Shown: positions 26,953-36,216 of the stretch, in pieces
Numbering within the stretch: position 1 is the stretch's first letter
How the letters are laid out: each line of letters opens with the position of its first letter
From: Paenibacillus bouchesdurhonensis
Lineage (GTDB): Bacteria; Bacillota; Bacilli; Paenibacillales; Paenibacillaceae
DNA length: 64,000 nt
Assembly (NCBI RefSeq): GCF_900155685.1
Contig: NZ_LT732548.1
Coordinates: 1,986,301 to 2,050,300 of the forward strand
Reading direction: 5' to 3'
Translations under genes and position numbers: made by a program
Notes under the pieces: generated by a model
What the model saw: only the letters and a program-made list of their open reading frames with translations
Databases searched by the model: none
What the model was told of the DNA's origin: nothing

Positions 26953-28065
26953 ATGAAACGGCCGAAATGGGCGGAACGAACCGCAAAGTCCATCATGGAA
27001 CGCACGCCGAAGCTGTACCAGAAGGGCTATAACGGCAAATGGTCTTACGATTACGGGGTTATTTTGAAAGGCTTTGAACGGCTTTGGAGGGTAACAGGGG
27101 AAGAACGGTATTTTAAATATATACAGGACAATATGGACTACTTTATTCAGGAGGACGGTTCTGTAAAGGGCTACCGTCTAGACGAGCATAATATCGACCA
27201 TTTGAACAACGGCAAATTGCTGTTCGTTCTGCACAAGGAAACCGGCGAGGAGAAATACAAGCGTGCGGCGGCTTTACTCAGGGAGCAGTTGAAGACGCAT
27301 CCGCGCACATCGGAAGGGGCCTTTTGGCACAAGAAGATTTATCCTTATCAGATCTGGCTGGATGGACTGTACATGGGGGCTCCTTTTTATTTAGAGTTCT
27401 TGCTTACCTTCGAGAAGGGAGAGGATCTGAATGACGTTACAAAACAGTTCATTCTCTGTGAACAGCATACGAAGGACGGGAAGACGGGACTTCTCTACCA
27501 CGCATGGGATGAACAGCGAGTGCAGCCGTGGTGCAGCCCGCAGACAGGGCAATCGCCGAATTTCTGGGGAAGATCGCTCGGCTGGTTCGTCATGGCGCTG
27601 GTTGACGTCCTGGAAATGCTGCCGGCGGATCATGGGGATTATCCGGAGCTGACGCGCATTCTAAACGATACGTTAACAGCGTTAAGAAGCTATCAGGATG
27701 CCGATTCGGGCGTATGGCACCAAGTTGTAGATGCGGGGAAGCGCAAAGGCAATTACTTGGAAGCCTCTGCTTCCAGCATGATCGTGTATGCGATGGCTAA
27801 AGGCGTCCGTCTCGGCCTGCTCGGATCGGACTGGCTGAAGACGCTGGATCGCGCCTATGCGGGCTTGATCTCGGAATTTGTACTGGAGACGAAGGAGGGC
27901 TGGGTCAATCTGAACAAAACCTGCCAGGTAGCTGGATTGGGCGGAGAAGACCGCCGCGATGGCACCTATGCGTATTACATCAGTGAACCGATCATAACGA
28001 ATGATCAGAAGGGACTTGGCGCCTTCCTGCAGGCTTGTACGGAATATGAGTTTTTGGAGCGATAG
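26953..28065 (+). CDS. GH105 unsaturated rhamnogalacturonyl hydrolase (YteR-like)
   Basis: This cytoplasmic enzyme removes the 4,5-unsaturated galacturonate left by rhamnogalacturonan lyases. The 370-residue (alpha/alpha)6 barrel includes IWLDGLYMGAPF, whose Asp137 corresponds to the catalytic Asp143 of YteR, and the conserved GRSLGWFVMALVDVL and GNYLEASASSM segments. The start is the ATG at 26953, nine bases after AAGGAGG; the ATGs at 26878 and 26944 are badly placed. The product sugar would feed KduI/KduD, encoded at the right end of the island. No signal peptide is seen. Confidence 0.93.
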   Translation: MKRPKWAERTAKSIMERTPKLYQKGYNGKWSYDYGVILKGFERLWRVTGEERYFKYIQDNMDYFIQEDGSVKGYRLDEHNIDHLNNGKLLFVLHKETGEEKYKRAAALLREQLKTHPRTSEGAFWHKKIYPYQIWLDGLYMGAPFYLEFLLTFEKGEDLNDVTKQFILCEQHTKDGKTGLLYHAWDEQRVQPWCSPQTGQSPNFWGRSLGWFVMALVDVLEMLPADHGDYPELTRILNDTLTALRSYQDADSGVWHQVVDAGKRKGNYLEASASSMIVYAMAKGVRLGLLGSDWLKTLDRAYAGLISEFVLETKEGWVNLNKTCQVAGLGGEDRRDGTYAYYISEPIITNDQKGLGAFLQACTEYEFLER

Positions 28066-28105
28066 GCGCATGGCGCAGCATTTATCTGATGAAGGAGACA
28101 AGAGC

Positions 28106-29473
28106 ATGTTGTTTTTTAATATCGATGATTACGGTGCCAGCCCCAATAGCCCCGAGCTTTCGACAGAAGCGATTGCGTCTGCCATTGCTGCTGCAGCCGA
28201 GGCGGGGGGAGGTACGGTTTACGTGCCGCCGGGGGAATATCGTACAGGCGCTATTATGATGAGGAGCAACATTGAGCTTCATATAAGCCCGGGAGCTACG
28301 CTCTCCTTCAGCGACCATCCGGAGGATTATCCGACGGTAGATTCCTGCTGGGAAGGCGTGAAGCAGAAGGTGTATGCCTCGTGCATCTTCGGCAAGGATT
28401 TGGAGAATGTGTCCGTAACTGGCATGGGGAGGATTGAAGGGAACGGGCAAGCTTGGTGGGACAAGCACAGAAACCGCCGGGAGGAGCTTGCTTATCCTCG
28501 CCCTAAGCTGATCAGCTTTGACAGCTGCCGCCGGGTAACGCTGCGGGATGTTTCTTTGGCGAATTCGCCGAGCTGGACGGTTCATCCGGTTCGCTGCCAG
28601 GATGTGATGATCGATAATCTGTCGATCTTCAATCCCGCAGACTCGCCGAACACGGACGGCATCGACCCAGAGTCCTGTACGAACGTTCGCATCAGCAACT
28701 GCCAAATTGACGTCGGAGATGATTGCATCGCCATAAAAGCGGGGACGGAGGATACGAAGGGTCGCATTCCCTGCGAGAACATCACAATTACCAATTGTAC
28801 GATGATTCATGGACATGGGGGCGTCGTGATCGGCAGCGAGATGAGCGGCGATGTCCGCAACGTGGTCATTTCCAATTGTGTGTTCAAGCAAACCGACCGC
28901 GGTATCCGCCTTAAATCCAGGCGCGGGCGAGGAGGAATCGTCGAGGATATCCGTGTGAGCAATATCGTCATGGAGGACGTGCTTTGCCCGTTTATCTTGA
29001 ACTTGTACTATTTTTGCGGGCCGCGAGGCAAAGACAAGTATGTATGGGATAAGGAGCCGCATCCAGTTACAGAGGAGACGCCTTGCTTCCGCCGCATTCA
29101 TTTCGCCAACATTACCGCACGAAGGGTGCATGCGGCAGCCGGGTTCCTGTATGGCCTCGCTGAGCAATATGTTGCGGAGGTAACCTTCGATCAGATCGAT
29201 ATTTCCATGGCCGAGGATGCGATCCCGGGTCAGCCTGCCATGATGGCGGGCATACCCGATATGAACAACCGCGGATTTTTCCTAGGAAACGTACGAGATA
29301 TCCGCTTCCGCAACGTCACGGTCGAGAATCATGAAGGGCCGGCCTTCTATGTGGAGAACGGTGAGCGGGTGGATTTGGAGAATTGCGAATCCCGGAATAC
29401 GAAGCAAGCTGAACAGTTGTTGGAGCAGGTCACCTTGCCTCCCGAGGAGAGCTTGGGAGGAACTGGTGTGTGA
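28106..29473 (+). CDS. GH28 family polygalacturonase-like hydrolase (YteA/exo type)
   Basis: This right-handed beta-helix enzyme cleaves galacturonosyl bonds in oligogalacturonides or rhamnogalacturonan oligomers. All GH28 active-site blocks are present in the 455 residues: NTDGID (Asp184), GDDCIAIK (Asp205-Asp206), HGHGG (His237) and GIRLKS (Arg268, Lys270). No signal peptide is present, pointing to cytoplasmic action on imported oligosaccharides, probably as an exo-enzyme. The start is the ATG at 28106 behind GAAGGAG; the frame is open back to 28001, overlapping the GH105 gene. The gap to the GH105 gene is 40 bp, so both are co-transcribed. Confidence 0.93.
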   Translation: MLFFNIDDYGASPNSPELSTEAIASAIAAAAEAGGGTVYVPPGEYRTGAIMMRSNIELHISPGATLSFSDHPEDYPTVDSCWEGVKQKVYASCIFGKDLENVSVTGMGRIEGNGQAWWDKHRNRREELAYPRPKLISFDSCRRVTLRDVSLANSPSWTVHPVRCQDVMIDNLSIFNPADSPNTDGIDPESCTNVRISNCQIDVGDDCIAIKAGTEDTKGRIPCENITITNCTMIHGHGGVVIGSEMSGDVRNVVISNCVFKQTDRGIRLKSRRGRGGIVEDIRVSNIVMEDVLCPFILNLYYFCGPRGKDKYVWDKEPHPVTEETPCFRRIHFANITARRVHAAAGFLYGLAEQYVAEVTFDQIDISMAEDAIPGQPAMMAGIPDMNNRGFFLGNVRDIRFRNVTVENHEGPAFYVENGERVDLENCESRNTKQAEQLLEQVTLPPEESLGGTGV

Positions 29474-29554
29474 TCTGAAATAAGGCTTTGATGAAGATTT
29501 TTGAGATCAAGCCATGGATGTTAAATCAAAATAGGTTTATGGAGGGGAGCCATC

Positions 29555-31138
29555 TTGATTTCGGATAACAGAATTACAGGAGTGATCCGCAACCCGGTAC
29601 TGCGGGGCTTTAACCCGGACCCCTGTATTGTACGGGCCCAGGACACTTATTATATTGCCGTTTCATCGTTCGAATGGCTGCCAGGCGTTAGAGTGTACGA
29701 ATCGGCCAACCTGGCGGAGTGGGAGCATTGCACGGATATTTTGACGAATCAGGTTCAACTGCAGGGAAATCCAAGGAATTGCAGCATTTGGGCGCCGCAG
29801 CTCAGCTATCATGACGGATTGTTCTATCTCATGTATACGGATGTCAAGAGTACCAAGCGGCCATTCAAGGATTGCCATAACTACTTGATTACGGCTAAAT
29901 CCATCCACGGCCCTTGGTCGGAGCCGATTTATCTGAACAGCAGCGGCTTCGATCCGTCCCTGTTCCATGACGATGACGGCCGCAAGTGGCTGTTGAATGC
30001 ACTGTGGGATTACCGCATTACGGAAGGCAATAAATCGAGCGGCATCGTCATTCAAGAGTACGATCCGAAGCAGCGGAAGCTGATTGGAGAGCCGCAGAAG
30101 CTGTTTGACTGCACCCCGCTGAAAAAAACGGAAGCCCCGCATATTTATAAGCGGAATGGCTGCTACTACCTCATCACTGCGGAAGGAGGCACAGGCAGCG
30201 GCCATGCGGTGACCGTAGCGCGATCCAAGGAACTGCTCGGGCCGTACGAAGTCGATCCGCTTAATCCGATGCTGACCTCTAGCGGGAAGCCTGAAGCGGA
30301 ACTGCAATGCGCCGGTCACGGCAGCCTGGTGGAGACGCCCGAAGGCGAGTGGTACATGGCTCATCTGTGCACCCGTCCACTGGAAGGCCGGTATGCCATC
30401 CTGGGCAGGGAAACGGCGCTTCAACAGGTGCATTGGGATGAGGAAGGATGGCTTCGGTTGGCCAGCGGCGGCAACACGCCGCAAACGGAAGTGCCGCTGC
30501 CTAAAGGGGCGAGCCTCAAGGGAGAGATTCGGGCAGAATTTGAGGATGATTTCAACGGTACTAAACTGCATCCACGCTGGAATACGCTCCGCATGATGGC
30601 TGATGAAAGTTGGTGCTCGCTTTCCGAGCGCCCGGGCCGCTTGCGAATTCATGCAGGCGAATCCGCTCAGAGCTTGTTCAGCCACCATATCGTGGCCATC
30701 CGGCAAACGGATAAGTCCTTTCGGGCGGAGACGGCATTGGATCATGAGCCAACTCTGTATCTGCAAATGGCGGGGTTGATGCTGTATCTGAATGAGGACA
30801 ATTATTGGTACGCCTACGTCACCCATGAAGAGGGACGAGGCAGGGTTCTGAGACTGCTGCGCTGCGAGCGGGACGAATTTTCCCTTGAGCCCGTCATGAT
30901 TGATTTAAAGGAAGGGCTGCTTCACTTGGCTGTAGATGTATCTGGAGTCAACGGTCAGTTTTATTATCGATTGGGCGCATCGCAAGAGTGGCAGCCTGTC
31001 GGCGCATCGCAAAATATTAGCTTCCTGTCCGGCGGATTTACCGGTAATTTCATCGGCATCGCCGCCCACGATATGAATCGGTTTAAAGGCAGTCATGCCG
31101 ATTTTCATTATTTTCGGTATGTGGGCCGGGATGAATAG
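29555..31138 (+). CDS. GH43 beta-xylosidase/alpha-L-arabinofuranosidase, copy 1
   Basis: The 527-residue intracellular exo-enzyme has a five-bladed propeller (about 10-320) and a C-terminal beta-sandwich (DUF1349-like, about 335-525). The three GH43 acids are Asp22 in NPDPCIV, Asp133 in SSGFDPSLFHDDDGRKW and Glu193 in EAPHIYKR. The start is TTG, seven bases after GGAGGGG, with no better ATG nearby. It resembles the second GH43 at 41405 in build and motifs, so the two are paralogues. Substrate may be arabinan side chains or xylose-containing pectin; sequence alone does not decide. Confidence 0.92.
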   Translation: MISDNRITGVIRNPVLRGFNPDPCIVRAQDTYYIAVSSFEWLPGVRVYESANLAEWEHCTDILTNQVQLQGNPRNCSIWAPQLSYHDGLFYLMYTDVKSTKRPFKDCHNYLITAKSIHGPWSEPIYLNSSGFDPSLFHDDDGRKWLLNALWDYRITEGNKSSGIVIQEYDPKQRKLIGEPQKLFDCTPLKKTEAPHIYKRNGCYYLITAEGGTGSGHAVTVARSKELLGPYEVDPLNPMLTSSGKPEAELQCAGHGSLVETPEGEWYMAHLCTRPLEGRYAILGRETALQQVHWDEEGWLRLASGGNTPQTEVPLPKGASLKGEIRAEFEDDFNGTKLHPRWNTLRMMADESWCSLSERPGRLRIHAGESAQSLFSHHIVAIRQTDKSFRAETALDHEPTLYLQMAGLMLYLNEDNYWYAYVTHEEGRGRVLRLLRCERDEFSLEPVMIDLKEGLLHLAVDVSGVNGQFYYRLGASQEWQPVGASQNISFLSGGFTGNFIGIAAHDMNRFKGSHADFHYFRYVGRDE

Positions 31139-31233
31139 ACCGCCGGATTATGGCGGTCTGTGTGTAGACGGGCTTGATCGTTTGAGCGCATGAATGAATG
31201 AATGAATAGCGTCAAAAAGCCCTGAAATGCAGC

Positions 31234-31271
31234 AAAGCTGTCAGAGGACATGTCCTCTGACAGCTTTTTTT
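31234..31271. terminator. Bidirectional terminator, perfect 34-bp palindrome
   Basis: AAAGCTGTCAGAGGACA is followed directly by its exact complement and a T7 tract. It separates the convergent GH43 and AraC-type genes and reaches the last codon of the latter. A weaker ACCGCC/GGCGGT hairpin precedes it near 31139. Confidence 0.9.
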
Positions 31272-32115
31272 AATCAAACTTGGAAGGGGGGACGTTATAG
31301 TATTTTTTAAAAGCCTTTGAGAACGTAAAAGGATCGGGGTAGCCAAGAAGGCTGGCGATTTCCTGAATCGTATATTTCTTTAAGTTCAGGTAATCCCTCG
31401 CCCGGTTCATCTTAACCTGGTAAATATATTGTCCCGGAGTAATGCCTAAAGTCTTTTTGAAATAAGTGATGAAGTATTTCTCGGATATGCCGATAAGCTG
31501 GGCGAGCTCACTCATTTTAATCGATTTGTGCAGATGATTGTTAATATAACCGAATACCGGCTGCAGCACGTCCAAATTCCGCTCGGCTGTTTTTGGCATT
31601 CTCCCGCTCAGAAATGTGCCGGTATACCGCTCTTGTCCATAGAGTTCAATGATTTTGGCGATGACAGCAATCAGGCAAGCTTTTAAGTATAGACGGTTCC
31701 CAGGCAAGCTGCTTAACTGATTCGATTGCATAAAGGCTTTGCTAAACAGGACGGTTTCTTCCCGAATCAGCTCTTCCGGTATAATTCCCGAGAGCGGAAA
31801 GTCGCTCAGAATTCGCTGCTGCTTGCCGATTTCGAAGTCGAAATGCACGTAAATAAACTGACAGCCCTGATCGGTAGTAGAAGCTATATAAGGAATTCCC
31901 GGATAAAAAAAGACCACATCTCCCGGCCCGGCCTGATGTTCGATTCCATCGATACGAATCGTAACGATTCCGGATTGAACGAACCAAAGATCGTAGTCAA
32001 TATGCGCCTTATGCTCGACCCACTTCCCGTCATGGGCGTGCTCAAAAACAGACTTCATTCGCAGCGAGATCAAATCCGACAATTCATTGAGAATTCCCAT
32101 GTCCTTCATTTTCAT
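31270..32115 (-). CDS. AraC family regulator with cupin sensor, divergent from GH4 gene
   Basis: The protein of about 281 residues has an N-terminal cupin (QAGPGDVVFFYPGIPY is a core turn) and a C-terminal AraC HTH pair, with MSELAQLIGISEKYFITYFKK and IQEIASLLGYPDPFTFSKAFKKYYNVPPSKF. The start is uncertain: the frame is open to an ATG at 32145 without an RBS, while the ATG at 32115 has AGAGGA twelve bases upstream. It is transcribed away from the GH4 gene, whose promoter holds two tandem AAACTATYTSAYAT sites, the likely target. Confidence 0.88.
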   Translation of the reverse strand: MKMKDMGILNELSDLISLRMKSVFEHAHDGKWVEHKAHIDYDLWFVQSGIVTIRIDGIEHQAGPGDVVFFYPGIPYIASTTDQGCQFIYVHFDFEIGKQQRILSDFPLSGIIPEELIREETVLFSKAFMQSNQLSSLPGNRLYLKACLIAVIAKIIELYGQERYTGTFLSGRMPKTAERNLDVLQPVFGYINNHLHKSIKMSELAQLIGISEKYFITYFKKTLGITPGQYIYQVKMNRARDYLNLKKYTIQEIASLLGYPDPFTFSKAFKKYYNVPPSKFD

Positions 32116-32194
32116 ATCCCGTATCATTCCTCTACCGTAAGACATATTTCAAATAATTATAATATACCATCGAAGTTTCCGCTCATAAATAATC

Positions 32195-32257
32195 AAACTA
32201 TTTGACATGAACGTAAAACTATCTCATATTCTACTTTCGAAATCCGTCTTCTATAAT
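32195..32257 (+). promoter_or_regulatory. GH4 promoter with tandem AraC-type half-sites
   Basis: AAACTATTTGACAT (32195-32208) and AAACTATCTCATAT (32216-32229) are direct repeats 21 bp apart, two helical turns. The second abuts the -35 position of a promoter whose -10 is TATAAT (32252-32257) and whose -35 is poor, the usual layout for a class II activated promoter. Confidence 0.65.
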
Positions 32258-32286
32258 GGGGTCATAACCCATAAGGAGGGCTTGAT

Positions 32287-33675
32287 ATGATAGATTCTAA
32301 AGTGCCACAACCGAAGATCGTCGTTATCGGGGCGGGAAGTTTATTCTTTGGGCGCCAATCGATTTGGCAAATGGTCGACTCTAAATATTTGAATCAAGGA
32401 ACACTTGCTTTGGTAGATACGGACGAAGAAAAGCTGTCCAAGATGGTCAGGCTTGCTGAAATGGTTGTCAAGGAGAACAATGTGCCCCTTAAAGTGGAGG
32501 GCTCGATGAATCGGAGAGAGGTACTGAAGGGCGCTGATTTTGTCGTCCTCAGCTTTGCTGAGGATACTGTAAAATACCGCGGCATCGATTGCCAGGTAGC
32601 TTTAAAATATGGAATTCGTATGTGCTCCGGGGATACCATCGGCCCAGGCGGGATCTTCAGAGCCATGAGAGAGCTGCCAGTCATTATGGAATGCGCTAAA
32701 GACATCGAGGAGCTTTGTCCCGATGCGTGGGTCATTAATTATATCAATCCGTCTGCCGTCCATGGAATCGCTTTAAGCCGATATGCGCCGCAGCTGAAAA
32801 CCTTCGCCCTTTGCGATAGCCACCATATGCCGCATAAGAAAGCTTACTATGCCATTCGGGCAGGCATCATTGAGGATATTAGTGAGTTCAATGGGGAAAT
32901 CGATCGGAAATTTGATTTCCGCATAGCCGGCGTCAATCATTTCACCTGGCTGCTTAAGGCCGAGTATGATGGAAAGGATGTCATGCCCCAGGTAGCTGAG
33001 TCGATGAGAATATCGGCGGGAACGGAAAACGATGGCGGGGATACAGGTGCGAAGGCGCTTTATAACGATGCCATCACGTATGAGCTCTATAACATTTTCG
33101 GATATATTCCGACATGTACGGCCCACACGAAAGAATACGTCCGCTATTGGCAGGGACTGGGCAAGACGGAGGACGCCATTCCGCCTTTATCGATTTGGGA
33201 AACGGAAGACCGCTATCAACGCCATGAGGAGATGTGGGGGCAAGTGGATGACTTCCTTTCCGGAAAACGTCCGATCGCCGACTACATGAAATCATTCGGG
33301 CCCGACCATGCCACGGATATTATCGAAAATATGGTGGGCAATTTGGGCAAGCGGTTTTTTATTAATACGCTCAATAACGGGGCGGTGACGAACATGAATG
33401 ACGACGCTTTCCTTGAATTGTTATGTGAGGTTAATATGGACGGAATCAAACCCCTGCACGTGGGTGAGATGCCGCGGGGAATTCGGGGCATGCAGGAGCT
33501 CGTGCTGGATACGCACGAACTAACTGCGGAGGCTGTTGTGGAACGAAGCTACGCGAAACTCAGAAGAGCGATGCTGACCGATCCGCTGGCAAATTCCATA
33601 CATGACGCAGACTTGATGATTAAAGAGCTGTTGGAGCTAGAAAAGGAGATCATTCCGGGATATTGGTACGAGTAA
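32287..33675 (+). CDS. GH4 family glycosidase (LplD-like, alpha-galacturonidase/alpha-galactosidase group)
   Basis: GH4 enzymes use NAD+ and a divalent metal to cleave glycosides by oxidation and elimination. The 462 residues show the nucleotide fold VVIGAGSLFFGRQ, the CSGDTIGPGGIFRA substrate loop, NPSAVHGIAL, CDSHH (metal Cys) and GVNHFTW (metal His). The closest context match is B. subtilis LplD, a GH4 enzyme of the rhamnogalacturonan locus that acts on galacturonides, so uronic acid substrates are favoured over maltose or melibiose. No signal peptide. RBS is AAGGAGGG. Confidence 0.88.
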   Translation: MIDSKVPQPKIVVIGAGSLFFGRQSIWQMVDSKYLNQGTLALVDTDEEKLSKMVRLAEMVVKENNVPLKVEGSMNRREVLKGADFVVLSFAEDTVKYRGIDCQVALKYGIRMCSGDTIGPGGIFRAMRELPVIMECAKDIEELCPDAWVINYINPSAVHGIALSRYAPQLKTFALCDSHHMPHKKAYYAIRAGIIEDISEFNGEIDRKFDFRIAGVNHFTWLLKAEYDGKDVMPQVAESMRISAGTENDGGDTGAKALYNDAITYELYNIFGYIPTCTAHTKEYVRYWQGLGKTEDAIPPLSIWETEDRYQRHEEMWGQVDDFLSGKRPIADYMKSFGPDHATDIIENMVGNLGKRFFINTLNNGAVTNMNDDAFLELLCEVNMDGIKPLHVGEMPRGIRGMQELVLDTHELTAEAVVERSYAKLRRAMLTDPLANSIHDADLMIKELLELEKEIIPGYWYE

Positions 33676-33718
33676 TGTGAGAAGCATGGGCGTGTTTCTA
33701 AAATACCTGCATAAGCGG

Positions 33719-33790
33719 CTTAAAAAACTTCATTCAATTCATGAAGTCGCGATGGTACGCTTGGAATAAGCAGAAAAACGGTTACCGTTT
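33719..33790 (+). promoter_or_regulatory. YesN-type promoter element, extended -10 and cre-like palindrome (GH88 gene)
   Basis: CTTAAAAAACTTCATTC (33719-33735) is followed 20 bp later by the extended -10 TGGTACGCT (TACGCT 33756-33761). Downstream, AAACGGTTACCGTTT (33776-33790) is a palindrome resembling a cre or LacI-type operator. The first two parts are shared with the sites at 41298, 48918 and 52568. Confidence 0.65.
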
Positions 33791-33826
33791 AAAATTAATT
33801 CCATGATGAAAGGCAGGAACAATCCC

Positions 33827-34981
33827 ATGCTGAACGATACGGAACGGCAATGGCTGAACGGCGTCATCAAGAAACTGACACAGAAAATGGACTTAGTCAG
33901 CGAGCGTTCCCGGAACAAGATTCCTTATACGACGAATAACGGTGTGCACGACGACCGGAGCGCCCATAATCCTTCGGGCGATGACACAGACGGCATTTGC
34001 TGGTGGACCAACGGTTTCTGGGGAGGTATGCTATGGCTTATGCACCACGAGACCGGCAACGAGAAATACAAGGAGATCGCGCAGATTTCTGAAGCCAAGC
34101 TGGATCGGTGCTTCCAAGAATTTTACGGTTTGCATCATGACGTTGGATTTATGTGGCTGCCAACCAGCGTGGCGAATTACAAAGTGGCGGGAAGCGCGGA
34201 ATCTCGGAAGCGGGCGCTCCATGCTGCAAATCTGCTGGCAGGCCGCTTCAATTTGGCAGGGGGCTTCATCCGAGCATGGAATGACCTGGAGGAAGGCGAT
34301 ACGAGGGGCTGGGCGATCATCGACTGCATGCTCAATATACCGCTTCTGTACTGGGCCACAGAAGAGACGGGGGATCCGCGATTCAAACAAATCGCAATGA
34401 GGCACGCGGATACTTCCATGCAGGCCTTCGTTCGCCCCGATGGCTCCGTCAATCACATTGTCGAATTCGATCCTTTTAACGGAGGAGTGGTAAGGACGCA
34501 CGGCGGTCAGGGCTACGGGGAAGGCTCTTCCTGGACGCGCGGGCAGACCTGGGCTTTATACGGCTTCATGATGAGTTATATTCATACCGGAAAGGACGAG
34601 TATTTGCAGACGGCCAAGCGGGTTGCGAATTATTTTATGGCCAATATTCCAGAGGATGGCATCATCCCGGTCGATTTCAGACAGCCGGAGGAACCGAGGC
34701 TGATGGATGATACGGCGGCAGCGATTGCGGCGTGCGGATTCATCGAAATTGCCAAGGCCGTCGGCGGGCATGAAAGCCGCTCTTTTGTGGCGGCGGCGCT
34801 GAAGCTGCTGCGAACGCTCGACGAATCGCGGATCGATTGGTCGGCCGATACCGACCACTTCCTGTTAAACGGTACCGGGGCCTATCATAGCGATACACAT
34901 CATCATGCGATTATTTACGGTGATTTTTACTTCATGGAAGCGATTTTCAAGCTGAAGGGCAACGATCTCTATTTGTGGTAG
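33827..34981 (+). CDS. GH88 unsaturated glucuronyl/galacturonyl hydrolase
   Basis: This cytoplasmic hydrolase removes 4,5-unsaturated uronic acid from lyase-generated oligosaccharides by hydrating the double bond. The 384-residue (alpha/alpha)6 barrel shows WWTNGFWGGMLWLM near the N-terminus, RGWAIIDCMLNIPLLYWA with the probable catalytic Asp166, SSWTRGQTWALYGF, and the C-terminal TGAYHSDTHHHAIIYGDFYFMEA. The ATG at 33827 is chosen for its AGGCAGGA; two ATGs at 33803 and 33806 are also in frame. It differs in class from the GH105 enzyme upstream, suggesting another glycosidic context. The released sugar isomerises to the KduI substrate. Confidence 0.92.
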   Translation: MLNDTERQWLNGVIKKLTQKMDLVSERSRNKIPYTTNNGVHDDRSAHNPSGDDTDGICWWTNGFWGGMLWLMHHETGNEKYKEIAQISEAKLDRCFQEFYGLHHDVGFMWLPTSVANYKVAGSAESRKRALHAANLLAGRFNLAGGFIRAWNDLEEGDTRGWAIIDCMLNIPLLYWATEETGDPRFKQIAMRHADTSMQAFVRPDGSVNHIVEFDPFNGGVVRTHGGQGYGEGSSWTRGQTWALYGFMMSYIHTGKDEYLQTAKRVANYFMANIPEDGIIPVDFRQPEEPRLMDDTAAAIAACGFIEIAKAVGGHESRSFVAAALKLLRTLDESRIDWSADTDHFLLNGTGAYHSDTHHHAIIYGDFYFMEAIFKLKGNDLYLW

Positions 34982-35059
34982 ATAAAAAATGCCGAAGCTA
35001 TGCCGAGGTGCTGGCCCGGCAGTAACAGGCTTATACTGGGTAACTGGATTGCTACGTTT

Positions 35060-35090
35060 AAAAGGACGGCCATTGGCCGTCCTTTTGTTC
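35060..35090. terminator. Rho-independent terminator
   Basis: AAAAGGACGGCCA and TGGCCGTCCTTTT form a perfect 13-bp stem around one T, with T tracts in both directions. It separates the convergent GH88 and LacI-type genes. Confidence 0.9.
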
Positions 35091-35148
35091 GTTGTTGTTC
35101 ACCTTCGAGTTTTATACGGAAACCCATCGGCCTGTGCGGGACACCCCG

Positions 35149-36186
35149 CTATTCGATGCCGCTCGATGACCCGCGCGGAATAAATTGGGTATCCACCTTT
35201 ACTTTCGTCTTCACCGGCTGAGGGGATTCAATCGACTGGACCATCAGGTCGACGGCGAGTTGCGCCATCCGTTCCTTCTCGACATGGACGGTTGACAGCT
35301 CCGGTGAGACGATCCGCGCTTCCGAGATATTATCAAATCCGACGACCGATACATCCTCCGGAATCCGGTAGTTGAGCTCGACTAACGTCTTGATGGCGCT
35401 GATGGCAATATAGTCGCACTCGCAGAAAAAGGCTGTCGGCATAGGTTTGCCAGAGGCCAGATAGGCCGATAGCTGACTCTTCAAATCCTCCTGCGAGGAT
35501 AGAATCGTAGGAGCGACGGCAAAGAAGCTGTCCTCTGGAACCCCCAGTTGATGATCGCGAAGGGCAGCGAGGAAACCACGTTTGCGGTCTTCGAAATTAT
35601 GAATCTTCACGTTCGAAGCGATGTAGCCGATATTGCGATGTCCTAACTCCGCCAGATGAGCGCCTGCCTGATATGCGCCCATGACATTATTGATTTCAAT
35701 GAAGTGAACCGGAAGCGTCTCGTAGCAGGTATCGAGCACGACAAGTGGAGCAGTCAACTCATTCGCTATGGCTGCTATTTGTGCTTGACTTAGATTCGTT
35801 CCAAGCAGGATGACACCGTCGCTTCTTTTTTCCTCCACGATGGTTTTAATTTCCTCAACATAATGCTCCGGCTCTACCGAAGAGAACATGAGCGAATAAC
35901 CGTAGCTCCGGCATCGTTCCTCGATGTATTGAATCAGCTCGCGAAAAAAGGGCTGTTGATAATATTGTTCAAGCACGATGCCGGAATTGGCAAATGCCAA
36001 AAAGAGTAACGTTTTGAGCGCCTGCTCGGGCGCTGCGGCTTTGGATTTAGGGGAATATCCGTGCTCTTTGGCGATTTGCAATATCCGTTCGCGTGTTTCC
36101 GCGCTGATGCCCTGCTTTCCGCTTAGCGCAAATGATACGGCCGCTTTGGAAACCCCAGCGATTTTGGCGATATCCTCCATTCTCAC
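35149..36186 (-). CDS. LacI family regulator of the isomerase-transketolase-kinase cassette
   Basis: The 345-residue protein has the LacI HTH and hinge at residues 3-60 (EDIAKIAGVSKAAVSFALSG) and a sugar-binding-fold effector domain ending in VVGFDNISEARIVSPELSTVHVE. The GTG start at 36186 lies 10 bp from GGAGAG; an ATG two codons on is possible. It is divergent from the FucI-like gene at 36465, and the 278 bp between them contain repeated GTTTAGT elements near both starts, so it probably represses both directions until a sugar signal appears. Confidence 0.9.
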   Translation of the reverse strand: MRMEDIAKIAGVSKAAVSFALSGKQGISAETRERILQIAKEHGYSPKSKAAAPEQALKTLLFLAFANSGIVLEQYYQQPFFRELIQYIEERCRSYGYSLMFSSVEPEHYVEEIKTIVEEKRSDGVILLGTNLSQAQIAAIANELTAPLVVLDTCYETLPVHFIEINNVMGAYQAGAHLAELGHRNIGYIASNVKIHNFEDRKRGFLAALRDHQLGVPEDSFFAVAPTILSSQEDLKSQLSAYLASGKPMPTAFFCECDYIAISAIKTLVELNYRIPEDVSVVGFDNISEARIVSPELSTVHVEKERMAQLAVDLMVQSIESPQPVKTKVKVDTQFIPRGSSSGIE

Positions 36187-36216
36187 AGTTCAGAATCTCT
36201 CCATTCCCATTCAATT

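Noticed and set aside
28082..29167. 361-residue minus-strand ORF inside the GH28 gene
   Set aside because: Antisense shadow; the plus-strand GH28 frame carries every active-site block.
29663..30826. 387-residue minus-strand ORF inside the GH43 gene
   Set aside because: Antisense shadow of the GH43 coding sequence, which has all catalytic residues in the plus frame.
31189..31206. GAAT microsatellite (ATGAATGAATGAATGAATAG)
   Set aside because: Four short units between convergent genes; no gene or known signal depends on it.
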